Positions 28,084-35,267 of a DNA stretch of 64,000 bases are shown here, piece by piece. The notes under the pieces are model-generated. The model was not told the DNA's origin and did no database searches. It was given only the letters and a program-made list of their open reading frames with translations. Source of the stretch: Eikenella longinqua (GTDB lineage: Bacteria; Pseudomonadota; Gammaproteobacteria; Burkholderiales; Neisseriaceae); assembly GCF_001648355.1 (NCBI RefSeq), contig NZ_LXSL01000020.1:26545-90544 (forward strand), written 5' to 3'. A program made the translations under genes and the position numbers. The first letter of the stretch is position 1. The number at the start of each line of letters is the position of its first letter.

Positions 28084-28818
28084 TTATTGCCGATGTTGCT
28101 GCACAAACCGCAATTCGTTTCGGGCGGTTTGGTCGTTCGGGTTCAGTTGCAGGGCTTGGCGGTAGTGGCGTTCGGCGGCCTGCCATTGGCCGCGTTCCAC
28201 TGCGGCGTAGCCTAGGCCGCGCAAGGCCATGCCTTGGAAATAGACTGTCTGCGCCCGGTCGGGCAGCGTTTTGGCGGCTTCGTGCAAACGGTTAAACAGG
28301 CGGTTGGCGGCGGCAAAATCTTTTTGCGCGTTGGCCACTTGCCCGCGTTCGCTTAAAAACTGCGGCTCGTAGGGGGCGATTTTCAGGGCGGCATCCAAAT
28401 CTGCCGCCGCTGCGGCGTAGTTTCTCTGCTCCACATAAACGAAGGCGCGCAGATAACGCGGCATCAGCCATTCGGCGGATACGACTTCTGTGTCTTGCCT
28501 GCGGTTGGCGGCTTCGCCCAGCAGCAGGAGGGCGTGCGCCTGATTGCCGGCGGCACGCACGTTGCGGTGGGCGCGCAGCTTGGCATCGGCTTGGGCAACC
28601 AGGCGGTTTAGCATCGGCAGGGCTTGGGCGCTTTGGTGGCGCTGGATTAAGGCGGCGGCCTGCGACAATTCGCGCTGCATGTTTTCAGGTAGCCTGCTCG
28701 GCGCTTGGGCTTGGGCGGGCGGTGGGGCAGCACGCACTATTTGCGAGGGTGGGGCGGCGTGGGCGCTTGGCGCCAGCAGCAAAATGGGGAGGACTAGGGC
28801 GAGCAGGTGTGGTTTCAT
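28084..28818 (-). CDS. Exported TPR protein
   Basis: The 244-residue product has a signal peptide (MKPHLLALVLPILLLAPSAHA), a Pro/Ala-rich linker and several TPR-like repeats. The clearest are RNYAAAAADLDAALKIAPYE and RGQWQAAERHYRQALQLNPN. It is expected in the periplasm as a protein-binding scaffold. One in-frame DUS gives SRLPENMQ. No partner can be named from context. Confidence 0.8.
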   Translation of the reverse strand: MKPHLLALVLPILLLAPSAHAAPPSQIVRAAPPPAQAQAPSRLPENMQRELSQAAALIQRHQSAQALPMLNRLVAQADAKLRAHRNVRAAGNQAHALLLLGEAANRRQDTEVVSAEWLMPRYLRAFVYVEQRNYAAAAADLDAALKIAPYEPQFLSERGQVANAQKDFAAANRLFNRLHEAAKTLPDRAQTVYFQGMALRGLGYAAVERGQWQAAERHYRQALQLNPNDQTARNELRFVQQHRQ

Positions 28819-28867
28819 GGCTGGGTGTCCGTTAGGTGGATGGTATGCCCGATGGTTTTCGCAATGT

Positions 28868-28940
28868 GGGGCTACCTGAAAATGATGTGCTGTCGGTTTT
28901 CAGGTAGCCTTTGGCTTGGCAGGAGGCTACCTGAAAACGG
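28868..28940. repeat. Three clustered DUS copies
   Basis: GGGCTACCTGAAAATG, then TTTTCAGGTAGCCT, then AGGCTACCTGAAAAC. These form two overlapping inverted pairs between prfA and the TPR gene. Confidence 0.7.
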
Positions 28941-28947
28941 GTGGAAA

Positions 28948-30024
28948 CTATTCGCCCATGGCGGCCAGCAGTTCGGCCTGGTGTTCAGCCACCAGGGCGT
29001 TGGTGATTTCTTCCATGTCGCCGTCCATCACGAAATCGAGCTTGTGCAGGGTGAGGTTGATGCGGTGGTCGGTGATGCGGCCTTGGGGGTAGTTGTAGGT
29101 GCGGATGCGTTCGCTGCGGTCGCCGCTGCCGATGAGGGATTTGCGTTCGGCGGCTTCTTTGGCTTGGGCTTCGCGCTTTTGTTTGTCGTTGAGCCGGGCG
29201 GCGAGCACTTTCATGGCTTGGGCTTTGTTGGCGTGCTGGCTGCGGCCGTCTTGACATTCGACCACCATGCCGGTGGGCAGGTGGGTGATGCGGATGGCGG
29301 AGTCGGTTTTGTTGATGTGCTGGCCGCCGGCGCCGGAGGCGCGGAAGGTGTCGATGCGCAGCTCGGCGGGGTTGAGCTGGATTTCTTCGAGCTCGTCGGC
29401 TTCGGGCATCACGGCCACGGTGCAGGCGGAGGTGTGGATGCGGCCTTGGCTTTCGGTGGCGGGCACGCGCTGCACGCGGTGGCCGCCGCTTTCGAATTTG
29501 AGCCGGCCGTAGGCGCCGATGCCGGCGATGCGGGCGATGACTTCTTTGTAGCCGCCGAGGTCGCTTTCGTTGGCGGAAACGATTTCTACCTGCCAGCGGT
29601 TGCGTTCGGCAAAGCGGGTGTACATGCGCAAGAGGTCGGCGGCGAAAAGGGCGGCTTCGTCGCCGCCGGTGCCGGCGCGGATTTCGAGGAAGATGTTTTT
29701 GCCGTCGTCTTCGTCTTTGGGCAGCAGGAGCTTTTGCAGCTCGGTGTCGAGGCTGCTGATTTTGGCTTTGGCGGCTTCGATTTCTTCGGCGGCGAAGTCT
29801 TTCATTTCGGGGTCGGAAAGCATGTCTTCGGCGTCGGCAAGGTCGCTTTCGGCCTGGCGGTATTGGCGGTAGGCTTCGACCACGGGGGTGAGCTCGGCGT
29901 GCTCTTGGTTAAGCTGGCGGAAGCGGGAAATATCGGCGGTGGCTTCGGGGGTGCTGAGCAGGGCGGTAACTTCTTCGAGCCGCTCGGAAAGGGATTGGAG
30001 TTTGCTTAAAACGGAGGGTTTCAT
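28948..30024 (-). CDS. prfA: Peptide chain release factor 1
   Basis: The 358-residue RF1 terminates translation at UAA and UAG. The catalytic loop is [10 protein letters not shown]. The codon-recognition tripeptide PAT in [18 protein letters not shown] distinguishes it from RF2 (SPF). Length is typical. Its promoter seems to lie at 30085-30090, with a DUS hairpin in the leader. Confidence 0.97.
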   Translation of the reverse strand: MKPSVLSKLQSLSERLEEVTALLSTPEATADISRFRQLNQEHAELTPVVEAYRQYRQAESDLADAEDMLSDPEMKDFAAEEIEAAKAKISSLDTELQKLLLPKDEDDGKNIFLEIRAGTGGDEAALFAADLLRMYTRFAERNRWQVEIVSANESDLGGYKEVIARIAGIGAYGRLKFESGGHRVQRVPATESQGRIHTSACTVAVMPEADELEEIQLNPAELRIDTFRASGAGGQHINKTDSAIRITHLPTGMVVECQDGRSQHANKAQAMKVLAARLNDKQKREAQAKEAAERKSLIGSGDRSERIRTYNYPQGRITDHRINLTLHKLDFVMDGDMEEITNALVAEHQAELLAAMGE

Positions 30025-30042
30025 GTGGGGCTTTCAAACAAT

Positions 30043-30082
30043 TTTCAGGTAGCCTCAAACAATGGAAGAGGCTACCTGAAAA
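30043..30082 (-). promoter_or_regulatory. DUS hairpin in the prfA leader
   Basis: Reading on the minus strand, TATAAT (30085-30090) is followed at once by TTTTCAGGTAGCCT, a short loop and AGGCTACCTGAAAA, and then the prfA start 18 bases later. The hairpin would form in the 5' leader if the TATAAT is the -10 box. Confidence 0.6.
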
Positions 30083-30084
30083 GG

Positions 30085-30090
30085 ATTATA
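30085..30090 (-). promoter_or_regulatory. Probable -10 box of prfA
   Basis: ATTATA on the plus strand, reading TATAAT on minus, 61 bases before the prfA start codon. It lies between the stop of the preceding gene and the DUS hairpin. Confidence 0.45.
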
Positions 30091-30119
30091 GCAAATGCGG
30101 CGGTGTTTGCCGCTGCGGC

Positions 30120-30635
30120 CTACATGCGGCTGAGTTCGCGCTGCAGGGCTTGGATGTTTTGCTGGCGGTCGAGCACGTCGCTTTGCAGGCTGCTCACGCG
30201 GGCTTGGTGGGCGGCGTAGGCGGCTTGGTCGCCTTTGGGCAGGGTGCGGCTTTCGGTGAGGGCTTTTTGCGCGTCGGCCAGGGCGCGGCGTTCGTTGGCC
30301 AGCTCTTGCTCGAGAATCAGGCGGCGGCCGCTGTTGGTGCGGCCGGAGGGGGCGGCGGCCACGGGTGCGGCGGGCGCGGGGGCGCGGTATACGGCGGCCT
30401 GCGGGCTGCCGGCGCTGACCCGCGGCTGGGCGGGTGCGGCGGCCACGGGCGCCGGGGCGGGGCGGGCACGCGGGCGGGGTGCGGCGGTGTAGCGGCCGAT
30501 GCTGGGCAGGTCGGCGCGTTGGCAGCCGGGGCCGGGTTTGTTGCTGTAGCTGCCGTTGCCGCAGTTATATACGGGGGAAGCGCTTGCGCTGAGGCAGGCG
30601 AGGGCGAAAATGGTAAGTAGCGATGATTTCTGCAT
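30120..30635 (-). CDS. Secreted protein with Cys motif and C-terminal coiled coil
   Basis: The 171-residue product has a signal peptide (MQKSSLLTIFALACLSASAS), then VYNCGNGSYSNKPGPGCQRADL. A long Ala/Pro-rich linker follows, then a charged coiled coil (LEQELANERRALADAQKAL). The order of elements equals that of 23807-24238, so the two are paralogues. Its start lies one base after the stop of the ABC-F gene, so it is the second gene of that operon. Confidence 0.8.
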   Translation of the reverse strand: MQKSSLLTIFALACLSASASPVYNCGNGSYSNKPGPGCQRADLPSIGRYTAAPRPRARPAPAPVAAAPAQPRVSAGSPQAAVYRAPAPAAPVAAAPSGRTNSGRRLILEQELANERRALADAQKALTESRTLPKGDQAAYAAHQARVSSLQSDVLDRQQNIQALQRELSRM

Positions 30636-30636
30636 G

Positions 30637-32577
30637 TTATTTTCCCTTTTCTGGCAATGGCTGGCCGAATTCCTGCTCGACTGCCTGATAGACGGCTTCG
30701 AGTTCTTCTTGCAGGGCGAGCCAGCTTTCTTCTGTTTGGCTTAATTGTACTTTGACTTCGGCTGTTTTGGCTAAGTATTGGTGCAATTTGGCTTTATTGT
30801 GTTCCTTATATGCTTCTTCGGAGGCGAGGAAGGCTTCGCATTCGGCTTGTTCGGCGGAAAGTTTGGCGAGGAGCTGCTCGGCGTGTTCGATTTTCTGCTG
30901 GATGGGTTTGCTGCGTTGGGCGCGTTGTTGGCGGATTTGGGCGGCGAGGCGTTTTTCGTCTTTGCGGTTTTGGCTGGCGGCGGAGGCGGGCGGGGCGGCT
31001 TCGGGGTTGGTTTGGGCAAGGCGCAGGCGGCGGTAGTCGTTGAGGTCGCCTTCGAAGGTTTTCAGGTGGCCTTGGTCGATGAGCAGGAAGCTGTCGGTGG
31101 TGGCTTCGAGCAGGCTGCGGTCGTGGGAGACGACGATGAGTGCGCCTTGGAAGCTTTGCAGGGCGAGGGTGAGGGCGTGGCGCATGTCGAGGTCGAGGTG
31201 GTTGGTGGGTTCGTCGAGCAGGAGGAGGTTGGGCTGCTGCCAAACGATGATGGCCAGGGCGAGGCGGGCTTTTTCGCCGCCGGAGAAGGGGGCGATGGGC
31301 TGGACGGCCATGTCGCCGGCGAAGTCGAAGCCGCCGAGGAAGTTGCGGATGTCTTGCTCTTTGGCTTCGGGACTGAGGCGCTGGATGTGCCAGAGGGGGC
31401 TTTGGTCGGCGCGGAGGGTGTCGAGCTGGTGTTGGGCGAAGTAGCCGATTTTGAGTTTGTCGGCGCGGATGATTTGGCCGCTTTGGGGCTCAAGGCTACC
31501 TGAAAGGGCTTTGATGAAGGTGGATTTGCCGCTGCCGTTAACGCCGAGCAGGCCGAGGCGGGCGCCGCTTTCGAGGGAGAGGCTGATTTGCCGCAGGATG
31601 GTTTGGCCGCTGTAGCCGAGGCTGACTTGGTCGAGCTTGATCAGGGGGTTGGGCAGGTGCTCGGGCGGGGGGAAGCTGAAGCTGAAGCTGCTGTCGAGGT
31701 GGGCGGGGGCGACGAGCTCGAGTTTGGCGAGGGCTTTGATGCGGCTTTGGGCTTGTTTGGCTTTGGTGGCTTTGGCTTTGAAGCGGTCGATGAAGGATTG
31801 GAGGTGTTGGATGTGGGCTTGCTGTTTGACGTAGGCGGCTTGCTGGTTGGCGAGGCGTTGGGCGCGTTGCTGCTGGTAGAAGTCGTAGTTGCCGCTGTAG
31901 CTGTGGAGCTGGCGTTGGGCGAGCTCGATGGTGTGGTTGGTGGCGGCGTTGAGGAAGTCGCGATCGTGGGAGATGATGATTTGGGTGCAGGGCAGGGCGG
32001 CGAGGTGGTTTTCCAGCCAGAGGACGGTTTCTAAGTCGAGGTGGTTGGTGGGCTCGTCGAGCAGGAGGAGGTCGGCGCGGCACATGAGGGCTTGGGCGAG
32101 GTTGAGGCGCATGCGCCAGCCGCCGGAAAAGGCTTTGACGGGGCGGCTGTGTTCGGCTTGGGAAAAACCGAGCCCGCTGAGCAGTTTGGCAGCGCGGGCG
32201 GGGGCGGTGTAGGCGTTGATTTCTTCGAGCTTGGCGTGGTATTCGGCGATGGCGTGACCGTTGTTTTGCTCTTCGGCTGCTTTGAGGGCTACCTGAAAAG
32301 TTTGCAGCTCGGCATCGCCTTGCAATACGTAGTCTAAGGCGCTGGTGTCGAGGGCGGGGGTGTCTTGGGCGACGGCGGCGAGTTTCCAATGCGGGGGCAG
32401 GCGGATTTCGCCGGCGTCGGCGCCGATTTCGCCTTTGATGAGGGCGAAAAGGCTGGATTTGCCGCTGCCGTTTTTGCCGATGAGGCCGACGCGGCGGCCG
32501 GGGGGGATGCGGGCGGTGGCTTGTTCGAGCAGGATTTTGTGGCCGCGCTGGAGGGTGAGGCGGGTGATTTCTATCAT
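30637..32577 (-). CDS. yheS: ABC-F family ATPase (YheS type)
   Basis: The 646-residue soluble protein has two ABC domains. Walker A motifs are GLIGKNGSGKSS (about 32-43) and GLLGVNGSGKST. Signatures are FSGGWRMR and FSGGEKAR, and both Walker B motifs read LLLDEPTNHLDL. A charged linker joins the domains, and a coiled-coil C-terminal tail follows (from about residue 535). ABC-F proteins act on the ribosome rather than in transport. Two in-frame DUS copies give TFQVALKA and ALSGSLEPQ. Confidence 0.94.
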   Translation of the reverse strand: MIEITRLTLQRGHKILLEQATARIPPGRRVGLIGKNGSGKSSLFALIKGEIGADAGEIRLPPHWKLAAVAQDTPALDTSALDYVLQGDAELQTFQVALKAAEEQNNGHAIAEYHAKLEEINAYTAPARAAKLLSGLGFSQAEHSRPVKAFSGGWRMRLNLAQALMCRADLLLLDEPTNHLDLETVLWLENHLAALPCTQIIISHDRDFLNAATNHTIELAQRQLHSYSGNYDFYQQQRAQRLANQQAAYVKQQAHIQHLQSFIDRFKAKATKAKQAQSRIKALAKLELVAPAHLDSSFSFSFPPPEHLPNPLIKLDQVSLGYSGQTILRQISLSLESGARLGLLGVNGSGKSTFIKALSGSLEPQSGQIIRADKLKIGYFAQHQLDTLRADQSPLWHIQRLSPEAKEQDIRNFLGGFDFAGDMAVQPIAPFSGGEKARLALAIIVWQQPNLLLLDEPTNHLDLDMRHALTLALQSFQGALIVVSHDRSLLEATTDSFLLIDQGHLKTFEGDLNDYRRLRLAQTNPEAAPPASAASQNRKDEKRLAAQIRQQRAQRSKPIQQKIEHAEQLLAKLSAEQAECEAFLASEEAYKEHNKAKLHQYLAKTAEVKVQLSQTEESWLALQEELEAVYQAVEQEFGQPLPEKGK

Positions 32578-32613
32578 GTTGTGTTGGTGTGTTGGAAAAA
32601 GGTTGGGCAGCCG

Positions 32614-32682
32614 ATGGGCTACCTGAAAAAGGCTACCTGAAAAGTTCTGCGCGCGGGCGAACGGGTTTCAGGTAGCCTTTGT
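32614..32682. repeat. Cluster of three DUS copies
   Basis: Two direct forward copies (GGGCTACCTGAAAA, AGGCTACCTGAAAA) 14 bases apart and one reverse copy, in the 117-base gap between the ABC-F gene and the protease gene. Probable terminator for the protease. Confidence 0.7.
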
Positions 32683-32694
32683 GCGGGTGCACGG

Positions 32695-34164
32695 CTAACG
32701 GTTGAGCTCGAGGGCCAGGAAGAGCTTGCTGCTGCCGCGCTGGATGAGCAGGGCGACGGCGCTGTCGGCGTGGTTTAGGGCTTGGCTGAAGCTGTTTTCG
32801 TCGCTTACGGCGGTGCGGTTTACCATGAGGATGATGTCGCCGCGGCGCAGGCCAGCACGCTGGGCGGGGCCGCTGGCTTGCAATACGAGCAGGCCTTGGC
32901 TGTGACTGCGCAGTTGCAGGCCGGTGAGCTCGGAGCTGAAGCCGGCGCTGTTGTCGGTTTTGCGCTCGCTGCCGGGGCGGGCGGCGTTGTCGGCGGTGTT
33001 GGTGCTGCCGGAGCCGAGGGTGACTTGCACGTCTTCGCGGCGGCCGTTGCGCCAGATGCCAAGGGTGAGGCGGGTGCCGGGCGTCATCATGCCCACGAGC
33101 ACAGGCAAGTCGCTGGAGGCTTTTACGCTTTCGCCGTTCACGCTCTGCACGATGTCGCCAGGCTGTAGGCCGGCTTTGTCGGCGGGGCCTCCGGGAATCA
33201 CCTGCGAAATCAGGGCGCCGTTGGCGGCTTCGAGGCCGAAGGATTTTGCCAGGTCGTAGTTGACTTCCTGAATCACCACGCCGATGCGGCCGCGCTCCAC
33301 TTTGCCGTTGCGGCGCAGCTGGTCGGCCACGTTCATGGCCACGTCGATCGGGATGGCGAAGGAGATGCCCATGAAACCGCCCGATTGGCTATAAATCTGC
33401 GAGTTCACTCCCACCACCTGCCCGCGCAGGTTAAACAAAGGGCCGCCAGAGTTGCCAGGGTTGATGGCCACGTCGGTTTGGATGAAGGGGGTGTAGTTTT
33501 CATTGGGCAGGCTGCGGCCTTTGGCGGATACGATACCGGAGGTGACGCTGTTGTCGAAGCCGAAGGGTGCGCCGATGGCGGCCACCCATTCGCCCACGCG
33601 CAGGTCTTTGGGATTGCCGATTTTCACGGTGGGCAGGTTTTGCGCGTCGATTTTCAAAAGGGCGATGTCGGTTTGCGTGTCGGAGCCGACCAGGCGGGCG
33701 GTGTATTCGCGGCGGTTGTTGAGCATCACTTTGATGTTGTTCATGCCGCTGAGCACGTGGGTGTTGGTGAGGATATAGCCATCGGCGCTGATGAGGAAGC
33801 CGGAGCCGAAGTTGTATTCGTCTTCGTCGGATTCTATTTGGTCGGACTGGTTGGGCTGGAGGCGTTTGAAAAATTCGGAGAAGGCATCGTTTTCCGGCAG
33901 TTGGTCGAAGCCGTCTTGGCCGGAGGCGGTTTGCGCTTCGTCGCTGCGGCTGGCTTGGATATTGACCACGGTGCCGCCTTCTTGCTCGACCAGTTTGGTG
34001 AAGTCGGGCAGCAGCATATCGGCGGCACCGCTGCCTGCCGGTGCGCTAACGGTTTTCACGAAGGGGGTGTCGCCGGAATCGGCAGCATCGTCGCGGCCGC
34101 ATCCGTTTAACAGGAGCAGGGCGGCGAGGATGGGCAGGAGGAGGCGGGCGGCGGGTTTCGGCAT
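32695..34164 (-). CDS. Do/HtrA-family serine protease, lipoprotein type
   Basis: The 489-residue periplasmic protease-chaperone resembles DegP/MucD. A signal peptide ends in lipobox LLNGC (Cys22), so it is probably membrane-anchored. The catalytic triad is His136 (ILTNTHVLSG), Asp166 (TDIALL) and Ser239 (NPGNSGGP). Two PDZ domains follow (GLEAANGALISQVIPGGPA and LLVLQASGPAQRAGLRRGD). The start at 34164 gives a proper signal peptide; nine upstream codons do not. TACAAT on the minus strand at 34202-34207 is a candidate -10 box. Confidence 0.94.
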   Translation of the reverse strand: MPKPAARLLLPILAALLLLNGCGRDDAADSGDTPFVKTVSAPAGSGAADMLLPDFTKLVEQEGGTVVNIQASRSDEAQTASGQDGFDQLPENDAFSEFFKRLQPNQSDQIESDEDEYNFGSGFLISADGYILTNTHVLSGMNNIKVMLNNRREYTARLVGSDTQTDIALLKIDAQNLPTVKIGNPKDLRVGEWVAAIGAPFGFDNSVTSGIVSAKGRSLPNENYTPFIQTDVAINPGNSGGPLFNLRGQVVGVNSQIYSQSGGFMGISFAIPIDVAMNVADQLRRNGKVERGRIGVVIQEVNYDLAKSFGLEAANGALISQVIPGGPADKAGLQPGDIVQSVNGESVKASSDLPVLVGMMTPGTRLTLGIWRNGRREDVQVTLGSGSTNTADNAARPGSERKTDNSAGFSSELTGLQLRSHSQGLLVLQASGPAQRAGLRRGDIILMVNRTAVSDENSFSQALNHADSAVALLIQRGSSKLFLALELNR

Positions 34165-34258
34165 GATGGGAAATGAAAATGGGGGAAACAACGGTAGCGG
34201 GATTGTAGCCCAAGCTCGGGCTTGAAGCCAGTTTGGCGTTGTGATTTCAAGGTTTTGC

Positions 34259-34298
34259 GTTTTCAGGTAGCCTGCCGGACGGCAGAGGCTACCTGAAA
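34259..34298. repeat. Inverted DUS pair
   Basis: TTTTCAGGTAGCCTGCCGG and AGGCTACCTGAAAA form a hairpin upstream of the protease gene and downstream of the cold-shock gene, with a separate terminator nearby. Confidence 0.7.
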
Positions 34299-34352
34299 AA
34301 TATTTCGGTGGGCTGTTTTCGGGAATGATGTGAAATCATGCCGTGCAAACGC

Positions 34353-34380
34353 AAAAAGACAGGCAGCTACCTGTCTTTCT
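34353..34380 (-). terminator. Rho-independent terminator of the cold-shock gene
   Basis: AAAGACAGG / CCTGTCTTT with a six-base loop, flanked by A and T runs, so it can work in both directions. It starts 16 bases beyond the stop codon of the cold-shock gene. Confidence 0.85.
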
Positions 34381-34395
34381 TCGGGAAACAGCCGA

Positions 34396-34599
34396 TTAGG
34401 CCGGCTGGATGTTGGAGGCTTGCTTACCTTTGGGGCCGGTGGTTACTTCGAAAGAAACTTTCTGGCCTTCTTTCAAGGTTTTGAAGCCGTTCATGTTGAT
34501 TGCGGAGAAGTGGGCGAACAAATCTTCGCCGCCTTCGTCGGGGGTAATGAAACCGAAGCCTTTAGCGTCGTTAAACCATTTAACAGTACCAGTTGCCAT
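34396..34599 (-). CDS. cspA: Cold-shock domain protein
   Basis: The 67-residue single-domain protein has RNP1 KGFGFITP and RNP2 DLFAHF, beginning [16 protein letters not shown]. It binds single-stranded nucleic acid and acts as an RNA chaperone. AGGATG before the ATG is the ribosome-binding site. A leader of roughly 130 bases is suggested by a promoter-like site at 34731-34759, consistent with cold-shock genes having long regulatory leaders. Confidence 0.95.
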   Translation of the reverse strand: MATGTVKWFNDAKGFGFITPDEGGEDLFAHFSAINMNGFKTLKEGQKVSFEVTTGPKGKQASNIQPA

Positions 34600-34730
34600 A
34601 CTAAACATCCTATCTAAAAAACAAAAATCAAAAAAGCAGGTTGGCAAAGCAGGAAAACGACTGTGTTGGGTTAAACGGTTAGTTCAGCTGCTGAACCGGA
34701 AGATTCCGGCCTGCCGCACTTGCGGGGGTA

Positions 34731-34759
34731 AGTGTCGCGCAGGCTGGCTTAACAGTCAA
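34731..34759 (-). promoter_or_regulatory. Candidate promoter of the cold-shock gene
   Basis: On the minus strand, TTGACT (34754-34759) is followed after exactly 17 bases by GACACT (34731-34736). The -35 is good and the -10 is weak. It would give a 5' leader of about 130 bases. Confidence 0.4.
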
Positions 34760-34959
34760 GTAATGTTTGAATAATAACGTTAAAAATCGCAAAAAACAGA
34801 CAGAAAAACGAGCTTTTGCCCTGATTTTGTTTTCTGCCGTATCGTTGAATATAATTTGCAGGCATTATCTGTTAATTGGCGGCGGGATGGCTGCCGGGGA
34901 AAACGCAAAACGGGCGTATCGGTGTAAAATGCCCTGTATTTTATTGAATAATAAAAATT
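34760..34959. other. AT-rich intergenic stretch before clpS
   Basis: This is the noncoding gap between the divergent cold-shock and clpS genes. The only signal I see is a clpS -10 box, TAAAAT at 34925-34930, 30 bases before the start. There is no DUS in this gap and no clear ribosome-binding site before clpS (the leader reads AATAATAAAAATT). Confidence 0.5.
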
Positions 34960-35265
34960 ATGTCAGATACCAAACAGGCGGTGAAGCCGCAGCTCGACCA
35001 GCAGCCGCTGCCGCCACCCAAGCAATACGGTGTGTTTTTGTTGAACGACGACTACACGCCGATGGATTTTGTGGTCATGCTGCTGGTGGATGTGTTCAGG
35101 CTACCTGAAAACCTGGCGGAAGCGGTGATGCTGCAAGTGCATCACGAAGGCAAAGGACTGTGCGGCGTTTATCAGAAAGATATTGCTGACACCAAACACC
35201 AGCAAGTGCAAAACCTGGCCCGGCAGGCAGGCCATCCGCTGCTGTGCACGGTTGAGGAGGTGTGA
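34960..35265 (+). CDS. clpS: ATP-dependent Clp protease adaptor ClpS
   Basis: The 101-residue N-end-rule adaptor delivers substrates to ClpAP. The conserved core is YGVFLLNDDYTPMDFVV and the metal/N-degron pocket region follows, ending with LLCTVEEV. A DUS is read in frame as FRLPENLAEA, in the middle of a conserved helix. The stop overlaps the clpA leader; the two genes are a typical operon. Confidence 0.97.
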   Translation: MSDTKQAVKPQLDQQPLPPPKQYGVFLLNDDYTPMDFVVMLLVDVFRLPENLAEAVMLQVHHEGKGLCGVYQKDIADTKHQQVQNLARQAGHPLLCTVEEV

Positions 35266-35267
35266 TT

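Noticed and set aside
26981..28165. Long open frame (394 codons) on the plus strand opposite hldA
   Set aside because: It is the mirror of the clear PfkB-family gene hldA; its product is Gly/Val/His-rich low-complexity sequence, typical of antisense frames in GC-rich DNA.
28807..30009. Open frame of 400 codons on the plus strand opposite prfA
   Set aside because: Antisense shadow of RF1; repetitive Gly/Val/Phe/Ala composition with no motif.
35262..35267. GTG at 35262 as start of clpA
   Set aside because: It would leave only one base after GAGGAGG; the ATG at 35268 has a normal spacing.
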